NCBI GenBank assembly: GCA_964464175.1 | Contig: CAYXFD010000020.1 | Span: forward strand, 1-58,381 | Direction: 5' to 3' | Length of the DNA: 58,381 nucleotides | DNA from: CAYXFD01 sp964464175 | GTDB taxonomy: Bacteria > Cloacimonadota > Cloacimonadia > Cloacimonadales > JAJBBL01 | In this document: piece after piece, positions 34,520 to 44,362 of the stretch | Numbering within the stretch: position 1 is the stretch's first letter | How the letters are laid out: the number at the start of each line of letters is the position of its first letter | Program-made: the position numbers and the translations under genes | The notes under the pieces: generated by a model | The model's input: the letters and a program-made list of their open reading frames with translations, nothing else | Databases searched by the model: none | Told to the model about the DNA's origin: nothing

Positions 34520-35266
34520 TCATTTCAAAAGAAGCATCTTACCGGTAATTTCCTCATTCTGATGGATCAGGCGGTAATAATAAACTCCTGACGAAATCTC
34601 CCTGCCCTGCTCGTCGCTTCCGTTCCATAGAACGGTGTGACTTCCTTTCGGAAAAGACTTGTCGGCAAGAGTTCTGACCAATTTTCCCCGGGCATCAAAC
34701 ACCGTCAAAGATACCCTGCCTTCTTTGGGAAGCTGAAAAGAAATATGAGTATCCGGATTGAACGGGTTCGGGTAGTTTCTAATCTGAATACCGGAATCTT
34801 CAGGCGGGAGTAGATCGTTGTCGGAGTTTGACGTCGTTGTTACAGAGATCATTGTTTCATCAGAACCGTAGATATAGACTGAGCCGGTAATCGTGTAGTG
34901 TCCGGGGGGTAGAAAAAAATGATCGGAAGTATGAACATAAGTCCAGCTTTCCGTACTGCAGGGATCAATAGTAACCACTATTAATGCCGGCAGAACAATC
35001 GTAATCCAGTCTCCAAAAAAACTGAAAAGATCGTCAATTTCATAGTTGACTTGCGCTGGAGTATTCGGGAATATCAGTGTAACCGGTTCATCAGTATCAT
35101 TGATCGCTGTGATCGTAATAATGATATCTTCATCGACATAATAACTTTGCTTGTCTGTTTCAACTTCAACATTGATTGATTGTCTGAGGTATTCGGAAGC
35201 TGACAGGTAAACAGTCAGGAAAAGGATAGCTAAAAGATAAGCAATTTTTAACATAATTCTGTACAT
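34520..35266 (-). CDS. Secreted BsuPI-like protein with FlgD/Por-type tail (paralogue 1)
   Basis: About 248 aa. A signal peptide (1-23) is followed by a BsuPI-like beta-sandwich (about 25-145: DEDIIITITAINDTDEPVTL and FFLPPGHYTITGS), the fold of the Bacillus intracellular proteinase inhibitor. A linker leads to the sorting/FlgD-like tail IRNYPNPFNPDTHISFQL...YYYRLIHQNEEITGKMLLLK. The start at 35266 fits AAGGAG six bases upstream better than ATG 35269. The last 344 bp are almost identical to the next gene. It may restrain secreted proteases; that is inference. Confidence 0.8.
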   Translation of the reverse strand: MYRIMLKIAYLLAILFLTVYLSASEYLRQSINVEVETDKQSYYVDEDIIITITAINDTDEPVTLIFPNTPAQVNYEIDDLFSFFGDWITIVLPALIVVTIDPCSTESWTYVHTSDHFFLPPGHYTITGSVYIYGSDETMISVTTTSNSDNDLLPPEDSGIQIRNYPNPFNPDTHISFQLPKEGRVSLTVFDARGKLVRTLADKSFPKGSHTVLWNGSDEQGREISSGVYYYRLIHQNEEITGKMLLLK

Positions 35267-35338
35267 CATAAACTCCTTATCAATTATAAAAGTGAGTACT
35301 GATACTTGCCCGTATACCTGAAAAAAGATTTTCCATTC

Positions 35339-36094
35339 TTACTTTAACAGAAGCATCTTACCGGTAATTTCCTCATTCTGATGGATCAAGCGGTAATAAT
35401 AAACTCCTGACGAAATCTCCCTGCCCTGCTCGTCGCTTCCGTTCCATAGAACGGTGTGACTTCCTTTCGGAAAAGACTTGTCGGCAAGAGTTCTGACCAA
35501 TTTTCCCCGGGCATCAAACACCGTCAAAGATACCCTGCCTTCTTTGGGAAGCTGAAAAGAAATATGAGTATCCGGATTGAACGGGTTCGGGTAGTTTCTA
35601 ATCTGAATACCGGAATCTTCAGGCGGGAGTAGATCGTTGTCGGAGTTTGACGTCGTTGTTACAGAGATCATTGTTTCATCTGAACCGTAGATTATGGAAC
35701 GACCGATAATTCCGGTGATTTTGTGTGTACCGGGGGCAAGAAAGAAAAAACCGGGCTGATGAACATAGATCCAGCTTATCTCTTGCCAAGGTTCTAAGGT
35801 GATTTGAATATAGACGTGAAGACACATGTTATTCCAATTATCTCTGAAATAATCGAACTCATCGTTAATGAGATAATTGATATATGGATAGCATTCAAAG
35901 GCCATGGTGAAGCTTTCTGCCGTTGGATTGAAGGCGGTTGTTGTTACGGCAACCGGTTCGTATGGTTCATAGATCTGCTTATCGGTATCAATGCTTATTA
36001 TCACTGAACGTTCAACAGCATCGAGATTCGCAAACGAGATCATAACAGCCAGAATCAGGAAGACCAGAATGTAGATTGCTTTACACTTTTCCAT
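35339..36094 (-). CDS. Secreted BsuPI-like protein with FlgD/Por-type tail (paralogue 2)
   Basis: 251 aa. Signal peptide, BsuPI-like domain (about 32-150: EPYEPVAVTTTAFNPTAESFTM and FFLAPGTHKITGII) and a tail of 115 residues matching paralogue 1. The inhibitor-like domains differ strongly while the tails differ by two bases, so one tail has been copied onto the other. AAGGAG precedes the start. The gene is probably transcribed with paralogue 1, which begins 70 bp downstream. Confidence 0.8.
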   Translation of the reverse strand: MEKCKAIYILVFLILAVMISFANLDAVERSVIISIDTDKQIYEPYEPVAVTTTAFNPTAESFTMAFECYPYINYLINDEFDYFRDNWNNMCLHVYIQITLEPWQEISWIYVHQPGFFFLAPGTHKITGIIGRSIIYGSDETMISVTTTSNSDNDLLPPEDSGIQIRNYPNPFNPDTHISFQLPKEGRVSLTVFDARGKLVRTLADKSFPKGSHTVLWNGSDEQGREISSGVYYYRLIHQNEEITGKMLLLK

Positions 36095-36253
36095 AGATAT
36101 CTCCTTACATTATCAAATCAATGTTATAGCGTTCGGAGTTGTTCAATGGTTGAAGATAATTCTTAAATCTATCTATTTATAAGATAAAGCTATATAAGTC
36201 GGGAGCATAATTCTTTTTCAAATTCTCCGGTTACGACTGAAAATAAACGACAA

Positions 36254-36275
36254 AGAGCAGAATTTCTTCTGCTCT
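36254..36275 (-). terminator. Hairpin after the third BsuPI-like gene
   Basis: On the minus strand, AGAGCAGAA pairs with TTCTGCTCT around GAAA. It lies about 35 bp after the stop of the gene at 36310-37083. The following bases are only partly T-rich, so it may be a weak terminator or a processing site. Confidence 0.5.
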
Positions 36276-36309
36276 CTATCGCCTTTGCGGGTAAGGAACT
36301 CTCTGCGGT

Positions 36310-37083
36310 CTATTTCAATAAGATCATTTTATTGGCTGCAGACCCGCCCTTGTAAGTCAAATAAGAGAAATAGATCCCGGAGGGGAGAGTATTGCCATGA
36401 CTATCTGAGCCGTTCCATAACAGGGTGTGTTTTCCTCCCGGATAGTGATCGTCTGTCAGGATTCTCATCAGTTCTCCCCGAGCATTGAAGATCGAGATCT
36501 TTACTCTTTCCGGTTCAGTAAGCTCGAATTCGATTGTTGTGTCCGGATTAAAGGGGTTAGGATAGTTACTGAGAATAATCTCTGCCGCCGGTCTCCCGGG
36601 CATGTTTTCTTCATTGATAGCAAGGTTTCCGCTGATCTCGATGTGAATACTATCCTCTCCGTATCCTTCCAGTATTCCGGTTATGGTGTGGCTTCCCGGA
36701 AGCAGCGGATAATAGTCCGGATGATGAATCATCAGCCAGCTGACTTCACAGCCGGGTTCAATGCTCACGGTGGAAAGAACGGGGAGTATATTGATATTCA
36801 TATCTATCAGGTAGTTAAAATCAGCATCGAGCAAATAATTGGTAAAGACATTGCTGCTGAATTCCAGAGTAACCGTTTCCTCAGAAGGATTCACCGCAGT
36901 GATGGTAATTCTGATAGGTTGCGTGTTAAGATAGATGTTTTTATCGGTTGTGACGTTAATATCAATATCGGTGTTGATCTGTCTGCCGGAAGATGATTTC
37001 TCTTCTTCGAGCAGGGCTGATAATATGTTTATCAGACTAACGAGCATAACTACTAACATGAGAGTCAAAATAATTCTCTTCAT
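36310..37083 (-). CDS. Secreted BsuPI-like protein with FlgD/Por-type tail (paralogue 3)
   Basis: 257 aa. Signal peptide (1-25), BsuPI-like domain (about 40-160: NTQPIRITITAVNPSEETVTLEF and YPLLPGSHTITGILEGYGED), and a tail starting YPNPFNPDTTIEFEL that diverges from the other two. GGAGG upstream on this strand supports the start. This is the oldest of the three paralogues by sequence. It is separated from the giant protease gene upstream by 313 bp and a strong terminator, so it is probably a separate transcript. Confidence 0.8.
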   Translation of the reverse strand: MKRIILTLMLVVMLVSLINILSALLEEEKSSSGRQINTDIDINVTTDKNIYLNTQPIRITITAVNPSEETVTLEFSSNVFTNYLLDADFNYLIDMNINILPVLSTVSIEPGCEVSWLMIHHPDYYPLLPGSHTITGILEGYGEDSIHIEISGNLAINEENMPGRPAAEIILSNYPNPFNPDTTIEFELTEPERVKISIFNARGELMRILTDDHYPGGKHTLLWNGSDSHGNTLPSGIYFSYLTYKGGSAANKMILLK

Positions 37084-37334
37084 AATAATCCCTCCGATCG
37101 TTTAATCGGTAAAGAGAATGGTATTATTCCTGAATATTGACCAACTCCTACCGTAGAGTTAACAGCAATATCTGCAAGAAGCCTGCCAAAACTGAATAAT
37201 GTTCTAATTTCCTGTCTGATAAGTGGTTACGGATTTGCTGCTTCTGAAGAAAAGGGAAAGTCATATCAAAAATGTATAAAATCCCGCTATAATATATGGA
37301 GTTGATATGATAAATCTGTGAGGAGTTCTAATAA

Positions 37335-37361
37335 GAAAAAAAGCCCGGCAGAAGCCGGGCT
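37335..37361 (-). terminator. Rho-independent terminator of the giant protease gene
   Basis: On the minus strand, AGCCCGGC pairs with GCCGGGCT around TTCT and is followed by seven T. It is 36 bp beyond the stop codon at 37397. The remaining 37084-37334 shows no gene. Confidence 0.9.
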
Positions 37362-37396
37362 GAAAAGGTATAATTTGTGGTTATTACCGAACGAAT

Positions 37397-40300
37397 CTAT
37401 TCCCTGGAAATTCTTCCGGAGCCGCTCTCAGTTCTCTCCCGGGCAGGGGGCGTAACAAACGCTTTAACTCTGAAGAACCGGTAAGAATCAGAAACCAGGT
37501 TCTTCCAGATTATCAGGTTATCTTCTCCGATAAATGATCCGGTGGTCACGGGAAGGAATTCTCCCTCAATATCGCTGCTTGCTTCGACAATATAACCGCT
37601 TGCTTCCGGGATCTGCTCCCAGGAGATGTTGATATATCCGTTTTCGATAAAGACAGCCTCTATCTCCGGACTGCTTACGGAACCAATCTCATTGATTTCT
37701 ATGCTGAAGGGGTCATAGCTTCCGGCGGAAGGAAGAGTTTCTGTTCTGCCAGATCCATCTGAGGCAGAGAGATAATAATAGACTGTATCTCCGTATGCTT
37801 GGGGCGGGATATAGCCGACATAGATATCCTGTGACTGGTGAGTCAGAGGAGCTGTATTGAAGGGAGATTCGGGAGTAGTTGACCAGTAAACGAATAGTTC
37901 AGCTTCCGTCAGAGGAAATCCACTGTAAGCTTTTATTACAACCTCTATCGGGGTGTCAAGTCCACTGTAATGTTGTTGTGAGGGGATGTGACTGAGATGA
38001 AGCATACCCTGATCAGCAAGACCCATAACCCTGCAATGGAGGGCATCGGTACTCTGCCAGCCGCCTGTTCCGGTATAGAGAAATTCTGCTACCTCATACC
38101 CGGGCAGGGCGTTCTGGTAAGCAGCAATAGCAGCCGCATCATTACCAGATCCGGTGACCGGGACATACACCTTGTTATTGAGGATCAAAGAGTTGGTATA
38201 AGGCTCATTGTTCGGGGTATAAACGCGGAATACCTGATAAGGGGTGCCGTAAGGACTTAGCTGTCCGGCAAAATAGTCGGCAGCAGCTTCTATTTGACTG
38301 TACTGTGAATGTCCGGTGTTAACTGACCGGATCATTATTTTGTCCGGTGCGAGATATTTAGCCCAGGTGTCAATATGCTCGATATATTCACCTGTCGGGT
38401 CAGGCACCTTATGATAAGTCTCTATTCCCAGATAATTATTCATTATCTGGTCTATCTCAGAAGTTACCAGACTGGAATTCTCCTGAACTACAAGATCAGT
38501 AGAAGCTCCGGTGCCCAGACCGTTACCCATCATATTCCCGCCTGTATGAGTAAGCGGCATCGAGTAACGGGGAATCTCAAAGTAGTCAGCAGTGACCTGA
38601 GGAATTGCATTATCATAAGGTCTGGGGCGGTTATAAGTAAAATCGACTACCCCGATACCGCTCTCCGCAACTATACTCCAGGGACCGTAATCCCTTGTCC
38701 AGTAAGAATTGGTACTGGCAATTATGAATTCGCAGTTAGCCAGATTAACATTATTGTTCTGGTAATTTGTCGTTGCTTCGTTCATAACGGTTGAGCTGCT
38801 GACGATGGTATAAACAGTCGTATCATTAGAAAATTCACGAACCAGAGAATAGGGAATACCCAAAGGATAGCGGATCAGAACACCCTGCATGGGTTCCCAT
38901 TCGGCAATAAGCCGGGGCTGAAGCGGAATATCCGGATTTTGACCCAGTGAGGTGGTTGCCAGGGTCATTGAGGCATTTGTCTCCTGGTCATTCTGTGATG
39001 AGATACCGACAACAGCGGTATCCGTACCATTTGCAGCGGCAGGGATGGCAACTTTGACCTGTATTTGCTTGCTGCTTCCTGCCTGGATTAATCCTGTCTC
39101 GGTTATCTCAGAGCGGAGAGAGGAGGGAGTATCCTGCATCGCTACTCTTCCATCTCCCAGATCAATAATCCTGATCGGAACGTCATCATAATCTCTTGCT
39201 GCTGCCTGGAAGCTTACACTCCAGTTATTGCCGCTGACCGAGAGACTGTAGTTATCAGCAGTATTGCCGGTGTTGGTGACAGTCATCAGATACTCAACAA
39301 CAGTGCCGTTATAACCGCTGCCCGAATCTGAACCGGGAGAAACAGCAACACTGTAAACGGGATTATCTATAAGAGAAGTGATAGTAAGGCTATGAATATT
39401 CCACCAATTGATATTCCAGGAATTTTCTCCGTGACTGCGGAAACTCAGCTGTATAGTATCTCCGGCAAAAGGAACGAGAGAAAAGGGAAAATCAGCGAGA
39501 GTAAAACTACCGTTACTGCAATCATAACTCCAGAGTAAGGTCTCCCCTTCACTGTGGATAACAATAATCTCTAAAAACTCATTAGTAGCCGAGTAGTTAT
39601 CAAAGAGCTGGGAAACGTTCAGATTCCCGACATTGGCAGGGAGTGCTATCTCAGGGCTTATGGCTGAAAGGTCATAATCAGTTACCGTAGGGCTGTAATA
39701 AAAGCGGAGGTAATCGGATTGAAGTGCCCAGTTGCTCCCTTCCAGTGACCAGCCGGTCTGAGGAGGGTCAAAATCTTCCTCCCAGAAGAAGGTTTGAGCT
39801 TCCGGAGCAGCAGTAACCGTATTGGAGGGTTCTGATTCACCGGCATCGTAGATAGCTGTTGCATAGTATTCATAGGTTCCCGGTGCTAATCCTTCATCCA
39901 GATAAGATGTGATTTCAGCGGTGGTATTACCAATCATTTCTCCGTTTCGATAGATCCGGTATCCGAGTAAAGTATGTCTCTCTCTGCTTGCCCGATTACC
40001 GGTAAATCCGGGATCAGAACTGAGGATGAGGGGAAGATCGGTTTCGAAGGAGAGGCTCTCTTCACCGGGTGCCATGAAGGAAACCGGCAGCGGCTGAGCG
40101 ATTGAATCTCTGCTCACTTCATCGACTACAAAACCCTGGATATTCCAGTTGTAGTTTAAGGTTGGACCCATAGCCAGAAGAGTTGTCCATTGATTATTCC
40201 AATAGATCATATTACCGAAGCCGTTTTCAGCTGGTCCGTTATCAACTCCGGGCGGTTGTCCGGTTTGAGTATCTATATGGTAACCAATCCACAGTTCCTG

Positions 40301-43300
40301 ATCATTGTCCAGAAAGACAGGGGTAGCTAAATCGATCAGGTTCCAGGAATTGATCTGAGGATCTGCAACTTCCTGAGCAACCACGAGAGTACCCGGGTCA
40401 GTTGAGGAACCTCCTGTCCAGACGTTGATCGTATAAACGCAATTGACTTCCCGGGGGAAGAAGCGGACTTTGGTCAGATATTTTTCTGCAACCCCATAGC
40501 CTGCTAACTGAGTTGCCGAAAACCGGGCAGCCACTTTGAACTGAGCTGCTGAACCGGTCCCGATTCCACTGGAATTAACGCCATTATCCCAATGCAGCCA
40601 GGATACTGTTCCGGGAGGCTGCCAATTGAGCAGTACGTTCTCATTATCTACAACAACGGCATCAAGTCCGGCCGGGGGCTCCAGATATATTCCTTCGGGA
40701 GTGGCTGAGACGGTATTTGATGGTTCAGATTCACCTTGGCTGTATAAAGCGGTGACCTGATATTCATACGTTATGCCGTTACTCAAACCGCTATCAGTGT
40801 ATTCTGTTGTCTCAACGGCAGCAGGATTTACCGGCACTCCGTCCCGGTAAACATTGTAGCCGAGAAGTTCCCGGTCTCTCTCTCTTGCTCCTTGCGGTAC
40901 CTCCCAAACAAGATTAACGCTTTCGTTACCCGCTGTTGCCGAAAGATTGGAAGGAGGATGCAGTTCCGGGATCTCGGTAACCCCGACCAAAACAAGCCTG
41001 ATCTGAGGTTTATAACTCATGGTTGTTGAGGTTGTTGCATTGGTTTGATTCGAGCCGTCTGATCTGACATACCTGAAACCGCTTGCCGCATCAAAAACTC
41101 TCTGCTGACCGGAATAAGTCCAGGCCGGCACCCGATCAAAGGCAGTATCTATGAGAATATTATCAACCCCGTTCCATTCGAAGGGTTCCGTTAATTCCAA
41201 CATATCCCAGTCTCCGGCAGCAGGTGTATATGAGCTGGTGGTATAGACAGTTTGGAAAGGTCCGGAATCGTGTGACGAAGCATTGGAAGCGGTAGTATGT
41301 TTCATTCTGATAATGAAGTCAGGAAGACTATGGTCAGGGGTCTGAGTGACGTAAAAACCCAAATCAGTGATCAAGCCTTCACCCTGATAACCGGCAGCAT
41401 TTATCTCGGCTGCGGTATAGACCGCCTGACCCCGCAAACTGCGGTAATAGATATTGATCGGAGCAGCCTGAGACGTGCTGTTCGTATTCGTACCGGCTCC
41501 TATTTCGATAGTAATCAGCCCGACGGGGAGAGATTGGTTGTGAACAGTGGTATATTCACCGTAAGAAACCGTCTTGGTGAAGTTAACAATAGTACCCGGG
41601 TCAATAGCGGAACCGAGGGTTACCTGATATGAGGAATTATTGCTGCTGCCGGGTAAGATGGAAGGAATGTTGTTAACGGGGTCAGTAATGGAAACGAGCG
41701 GATGATCATCCTCTAACAGAGCAGTTCCGGCACTCGAAGCAGCCTGTCCGGTATTTTCGATATTGAAGATCATGGTAACTGTTTCGCCCGGATCGAGCAT
41801 TCCGTTATTATTACCACCCGGAGCGGGGTCTTGAACAATAAGGTTAGTGACCTCCAGTTTCGGAGCATTTACAGCGAAGCTGAAGTCAGCAGACCAGTTC
41901 TCTGTACCGGAGGTAATAGCCAGAGAGAAGCTGAGGGTTGTTTGGTCCTGAATATCATCGGAAATCTGGATCTGGAAGGCATTGGGTCTGGTAACTGTTG
42001 CCGCAGCAGCAATATTTCCAAAAGTCTCACTGCTATCAGTAATCGTAACACCGGCGGAAGAGGTAGTTAACAGTGCCTGAACATTAGCTGCCGGATCAAG
42101 ACCGATGTTTTCCAGGGTAACGGTTATTCCGACCAATTCGTTATTATGAGGTGTATAATCACCGCTGCCGCTGAGCGAATAGTCATTAAGAACGATAAAG
42201 GGACCGTCAGCCGGAAGAACTTCAACAGATCCTGTATAGGTAACTTTGTTATATCCGGTTACAGTAAGATTAAGTGTTGTCGGTTGAACAGGCGGGTTAT
42301 CCATAATTAAGCTAACATTTCCCGCACTATTTGTGTAACCGTAAGCGAGTATGTCATAACTGGAGTTGGTCAAAGAAACCAGAGCTCCTTCCACTCCGGT
42401 TGAAACATTTAAAGTGTTCACACCTAAGGGAATACTGGAGTTATAACTAACAGTCATATTCTGAGGGGCAGCTGAGCGAGCCTGCAGAGAGGCATCTCCG
42501 AAGATATGCCAGTTCTTGAACTCATCAGCACCAGAAGTACCATAATCGTCTATCATTTGAAAAGAACCGTTGAAGAAGAGTCCGCCAATCGTGTTTTTCT
42601 GCTCATTCACCAATAGATTTGTTACCTCGAGCTGACCGGACATTGGGGGATGCCATGCCTGATTTACTGAGGAAGCGTACATGGCTATTGCACCTGTGGG
42701 AGCACCGGTAGAATTATTAGTAGCCCGCAGCCAGGCTTCAGCAAAGCAGGTAGTACCGGTGAAATTTCCGTTTACGCAAGCGACTGAGACAATGAAGGGG
42801 AGTTTATAGTCGTTGGTTAGATTATTCACATGCGAACTGGAAAACCCGGAAGTTGACCAGGAGGTATTGGAACCGTGGCCGGTATAATTGGCAAAACCAC
42901 GACCGGCATTGATGGCATTGGTTACCATGGTGGAAGTAGCGGAAGGCTGGTAAAATTGATCAACATGGGTATAAGTATATGCTAAGAGATGAGTGCGAAT
43001 CAGGTCTAAATGCTGATTATCATATAAACCGCCATGACCAGGCCCTTCATTAGAGGCAAGTCCCATAGCATTGGAAAGCCAGGTATCGGTGGTATCAATA
43101 TCCTTTTCATAATGAATTGTTCTCGCTACCTGAGTCTCTACCTGGGCTATTGTCTCGGCAGAAAATCTACCGACAAAGATATCGCCGTAAGCATCATTTC
43201 CTGCCAGTAGAGAATAGGAGGGGTCTGAACCCCCGCCACCGACGGTGAAGGTTGGTACCTGGGCGGCATCACCTACTATCTGGAGGAAAACGAGTCCGTC

Positions 43301-44158
43301 ATTCTGATCGTATTCGCTCTGGATGAAGTTCTTGATCGCAGTTGCCGTAGATCCGATAGTTGAGACAGGATAGATCGTTGTGGGGATACCCTTCTGGTTT
43401 TTCCAGTTAACATAGGGCATTGTGGCATTGACGAAAGAATCATAGGCAATAACGATCATTCTCCCCTGTTCTTCCAGAGGGGTGTAACGAGTTGCAGAAA
43501 AATTGATAAATCTGTTGTGGTAGATATTTTCGAGTTCCCGGGCATATCCATCCCCGGAACGGATAAAGACATTCCTTGTATCGGTCCCGATAGTATTGAT
43601 CTCCACGGTAATGCTATGATGTACTCTCAGGATACCTGTAACAGGATTATATTGAAACGGATTTACTCTGACAACCTGTCCGCGGAAATCTCTGAGGATG
43701 TACGGCTCTCCCAATTCAGCTAATAAGCCGGGATAGAAACCCTCTTTCTCATAGATATCCGAAAAGGTATAGGGAATCTCGTCCGGCATTTGATTCCGGT
43801 AGATTACCCCTTTTGAGGGAGAAACCTCCATGAGCAGATCGGTATATTCGCTGGAGATTACTCTTATATCCGTAAGAGCTTCATCCGGAATGAGAATGCT
43901 GCGGGAGATATAGGGTAATTCCGGAGCTCCTTTTTCTATAACTGCCGGTTCCTTGGGCAGGTTTATCCGATAGTATATCTCACCGTCAATTTCGACAGCT
44001 TGTCTGAAAAAACTGCCGAAAGAGTAAGATATCACTGTTTGGCCGGGATCTGACCGGACAAGTTCAATATTAAAGGGGGAGTTTTCGATAACATATTCTT
44101 CGGCGGCAAGAAGAGCCGTCAGGCTGATAATGAGCAATAACAAGATAAAACGTTTCAC
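37397..44158 (-). CDS. Giant secreted fusion: gingipain-like C25 protease plus Porphyromonas-type peptidylarginine deiminase
   Basis: 2253 aa. Order: signal peptide (1-19); propeptide-like region (to about 225); C25 catalytic domain (about 230-590) with His428 (YTGHGS) and Cys461 (VACVNG), spaced 33 apart as in RgpB; Asp380 and Trp502 at the places of the RgpB Arg-pocket residues. CARDB- and FN3-type domains fill about 640-1450, with a jelly-roll from W1459. The PAD_porph domain (about 1750-2085) has Asp1823, His1928, Asp1930, Asn1989 and Cys2042. Two beta domains close the protein; there is no Por-type tail. The protease would expose C-terminal arginines and the deiminase convert them to citrulline and ammonia. 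Fusion and residues are seen; the coupled activity is inferred. Confidence 0.93.
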   Translation of the reverse strand: MKRFILLLLIISLTALLAAEEYVIENSPFNIELVRSDPGQTVISYSFGSFFRQAVEIDGEIYYRINLPKEPAVIEKGAPELPYISRSILIPDEALTDIRVISSEYTDLLMEVSPSKGVIYRNQMPDEIPYTFSDIYEKEGFYPGLLAELGEPYILRDFRGQVVRVNPFQYNPVTGILRVHHSITVEINTIGTDTRNVFIRSGDGYARELENIYHNRFINFSATRYTPLEEQGRMIVIAYDSFVNATMPYVNWKNQKGIPTTIYPVSTIGSTATAIKNFIQSEYDQNDGLVFLQIVGDAAQVPTFTVGGGGSDPSYSLLAGNDAYGDIFVGRFSAETIAQVETQVARTIHYEKDIDTTDTWLSNAMGLASNEGPGHGGLYDNQHLDLIRTHLLAYTYTHVDQFYQPSATSTMVTNAINAGRGFANYTGHGSNTSWSTSGFSSSHVNNLTNDYKLPFIVSVACVNGNFTGTTCFAEAWLRATNNSTGAPTGAIAMYASSVNQAWHPPMSGQLEVTNLLVNEQKNTIGGLFFNGSFQMIDDYGTSGADEFKNWHIFGDASLQARSAAPQNMTVSYNSSIPLGVNTLNVSTGVEGALVSLTNSSYDILAYGYTNSAGNVSLIMDNPPVQPTTLNLTVTGYNKVTYTGSVEVLPADGPFIVLNDYSLSGSGDYTPHNNELVGITVTLENIGLDPAANVQALLTTSSAGVTITDSSETFGNIAAAATVTRPNAFQIQISDDIQDQTTLSFSLAITSGTENWSADFSFAVNAPKLEVTNLIVQDPAPGGNNNGMLDPGETVTMIFNIENTGQAASSAGTALLEDDHPLVSITDPVNNIPSILPGSSNNSSYQVTLGSAIDPGTIVNFTKTVSYGEYTTVHNQSLPVGLITIEIGAGTNTNSTSQAAPINIYYRSLRGQAVYTAAEINAAGYQGEGLITDLGFYVTQTPDHSLPDFIIRMKHTTASNASSHDSGPFQTVYTTSSYTPAAGDWDMLELTEPFEWNGVDNILIDTAFDRVPAWTYSGQQRVFDAASGFRYVRSDGSNQTNATTSTTMSYKPQIRLVLVGVTEIPELHPPSNLSATAGNESVNLVWEVPQGARERDRELLGYNVYRDGVPVNPAAVETTEYTDSGLSNGITYEYQVTALYSQGESEPSNTVSATPEGIYLEPPAGLDAVVVDNENVLLNWQPPGTVSWLHWDNGVNSSGIGTGSAAQFKVAARFSATQLAGYGVAEKYLTKVRFFPREVNCVYTINVWTGGSSTDPGTLVVAQEVADPQINSWNLIDLATPVFLDNDQELWIGYHIDTQTGQPPGVDNGPAENGFGNMIYWNNQWTTLLAMGPTLNYNWNIQGFVVDEVSRDSIAQPLPVSFMAPGEESLSFETDLPLILSSDPGFTGNRASRERHTLLGYRIYRNGEMIGNTTAEITSYLDEGLAPGTYEYYATAIYDAGESEPSNTVTAAPEAQTFFWEEDFDPPQTGWSLEGSNWALQSDYLRFYYSPTVTDYDLSAISPEIALPANVGNLNVSQLFDNYSATNEFLEIIVIHSEGETLLWSYDCSNGSFTLADFPFSLVPFAGDTIQLSFRSHGENSWNINWWNIHSLTITSLIDNPVYSVAVSPGSDSGSGYNGTVVEYLMTVTNTGNTADNYSLSVSGNNWSVSFQAAARDYDDVPIRIIDLGDGRVAMQDTPSSLRSEITETGLIQAGSSKQIQVKVAIPAAANGTDTAVVGISSQNDQETNASMTLATTSLGQNPDIPLQPRLIAEWEPMQGVLIRYPLGIPYSLVREFSNDTTVYTIVSSSTVMNEATTNYQNNNVNLANCEFIIASTNSYWTRDYGPWSIVAESGIGVVDFTYNRPRPYDNAIPQVTADYFEIPRYSMPLTHTGGNMMGNGLGTGASTDLVVQENSSLVTSEIDQIMNNYLGIETYHKVPDPTGEYIEHIDTWAKYLAPDKIMIRSVNTGHSQYSQIEAAADYFAGQLSPYGTPYQVFRVYTPNNEPYTNSLILNNKVYVPVTGSGNDAAAIAAYQNALPGYEVAEFLYTGTGGWQSTDALHCRVMGLADQGMLHLSHIPSQQHYSGLDTPIEVVIKAYSGFPLTEAELFVYWSTTPESPFNTAPLTHQSQDIYVGYIPPQAYGDTVYYYLSASDGSGRTETLPSAGSYDPFSIEINEIGSVSSPEIEAVFIENGYINISWEQIPEASGYIVEASSDIEGEFLPVTTGSFIGEDNLIIWKNLVSDSYRFFRVKAFVTPPARERTESGSGRISRE

Positions 44159-44362
44159 GCTTGAACCTCTTTTAGTTTAATTTTTTTACTCTCTCAGGCA
44201 GCAGCCTAAACGATAAGCTGAACGCCTAATATAGTCTATTTACAATACTACGTAACAACAGATAAAATTAGGGAAGTAAAAACCAGTCAAGAAATAAATA
44301 CGCCCAATCACCAGGATTTCCTGGAGATTTTCTTTCCTGCCCGCCACCCCAAAGGGGTTTGT

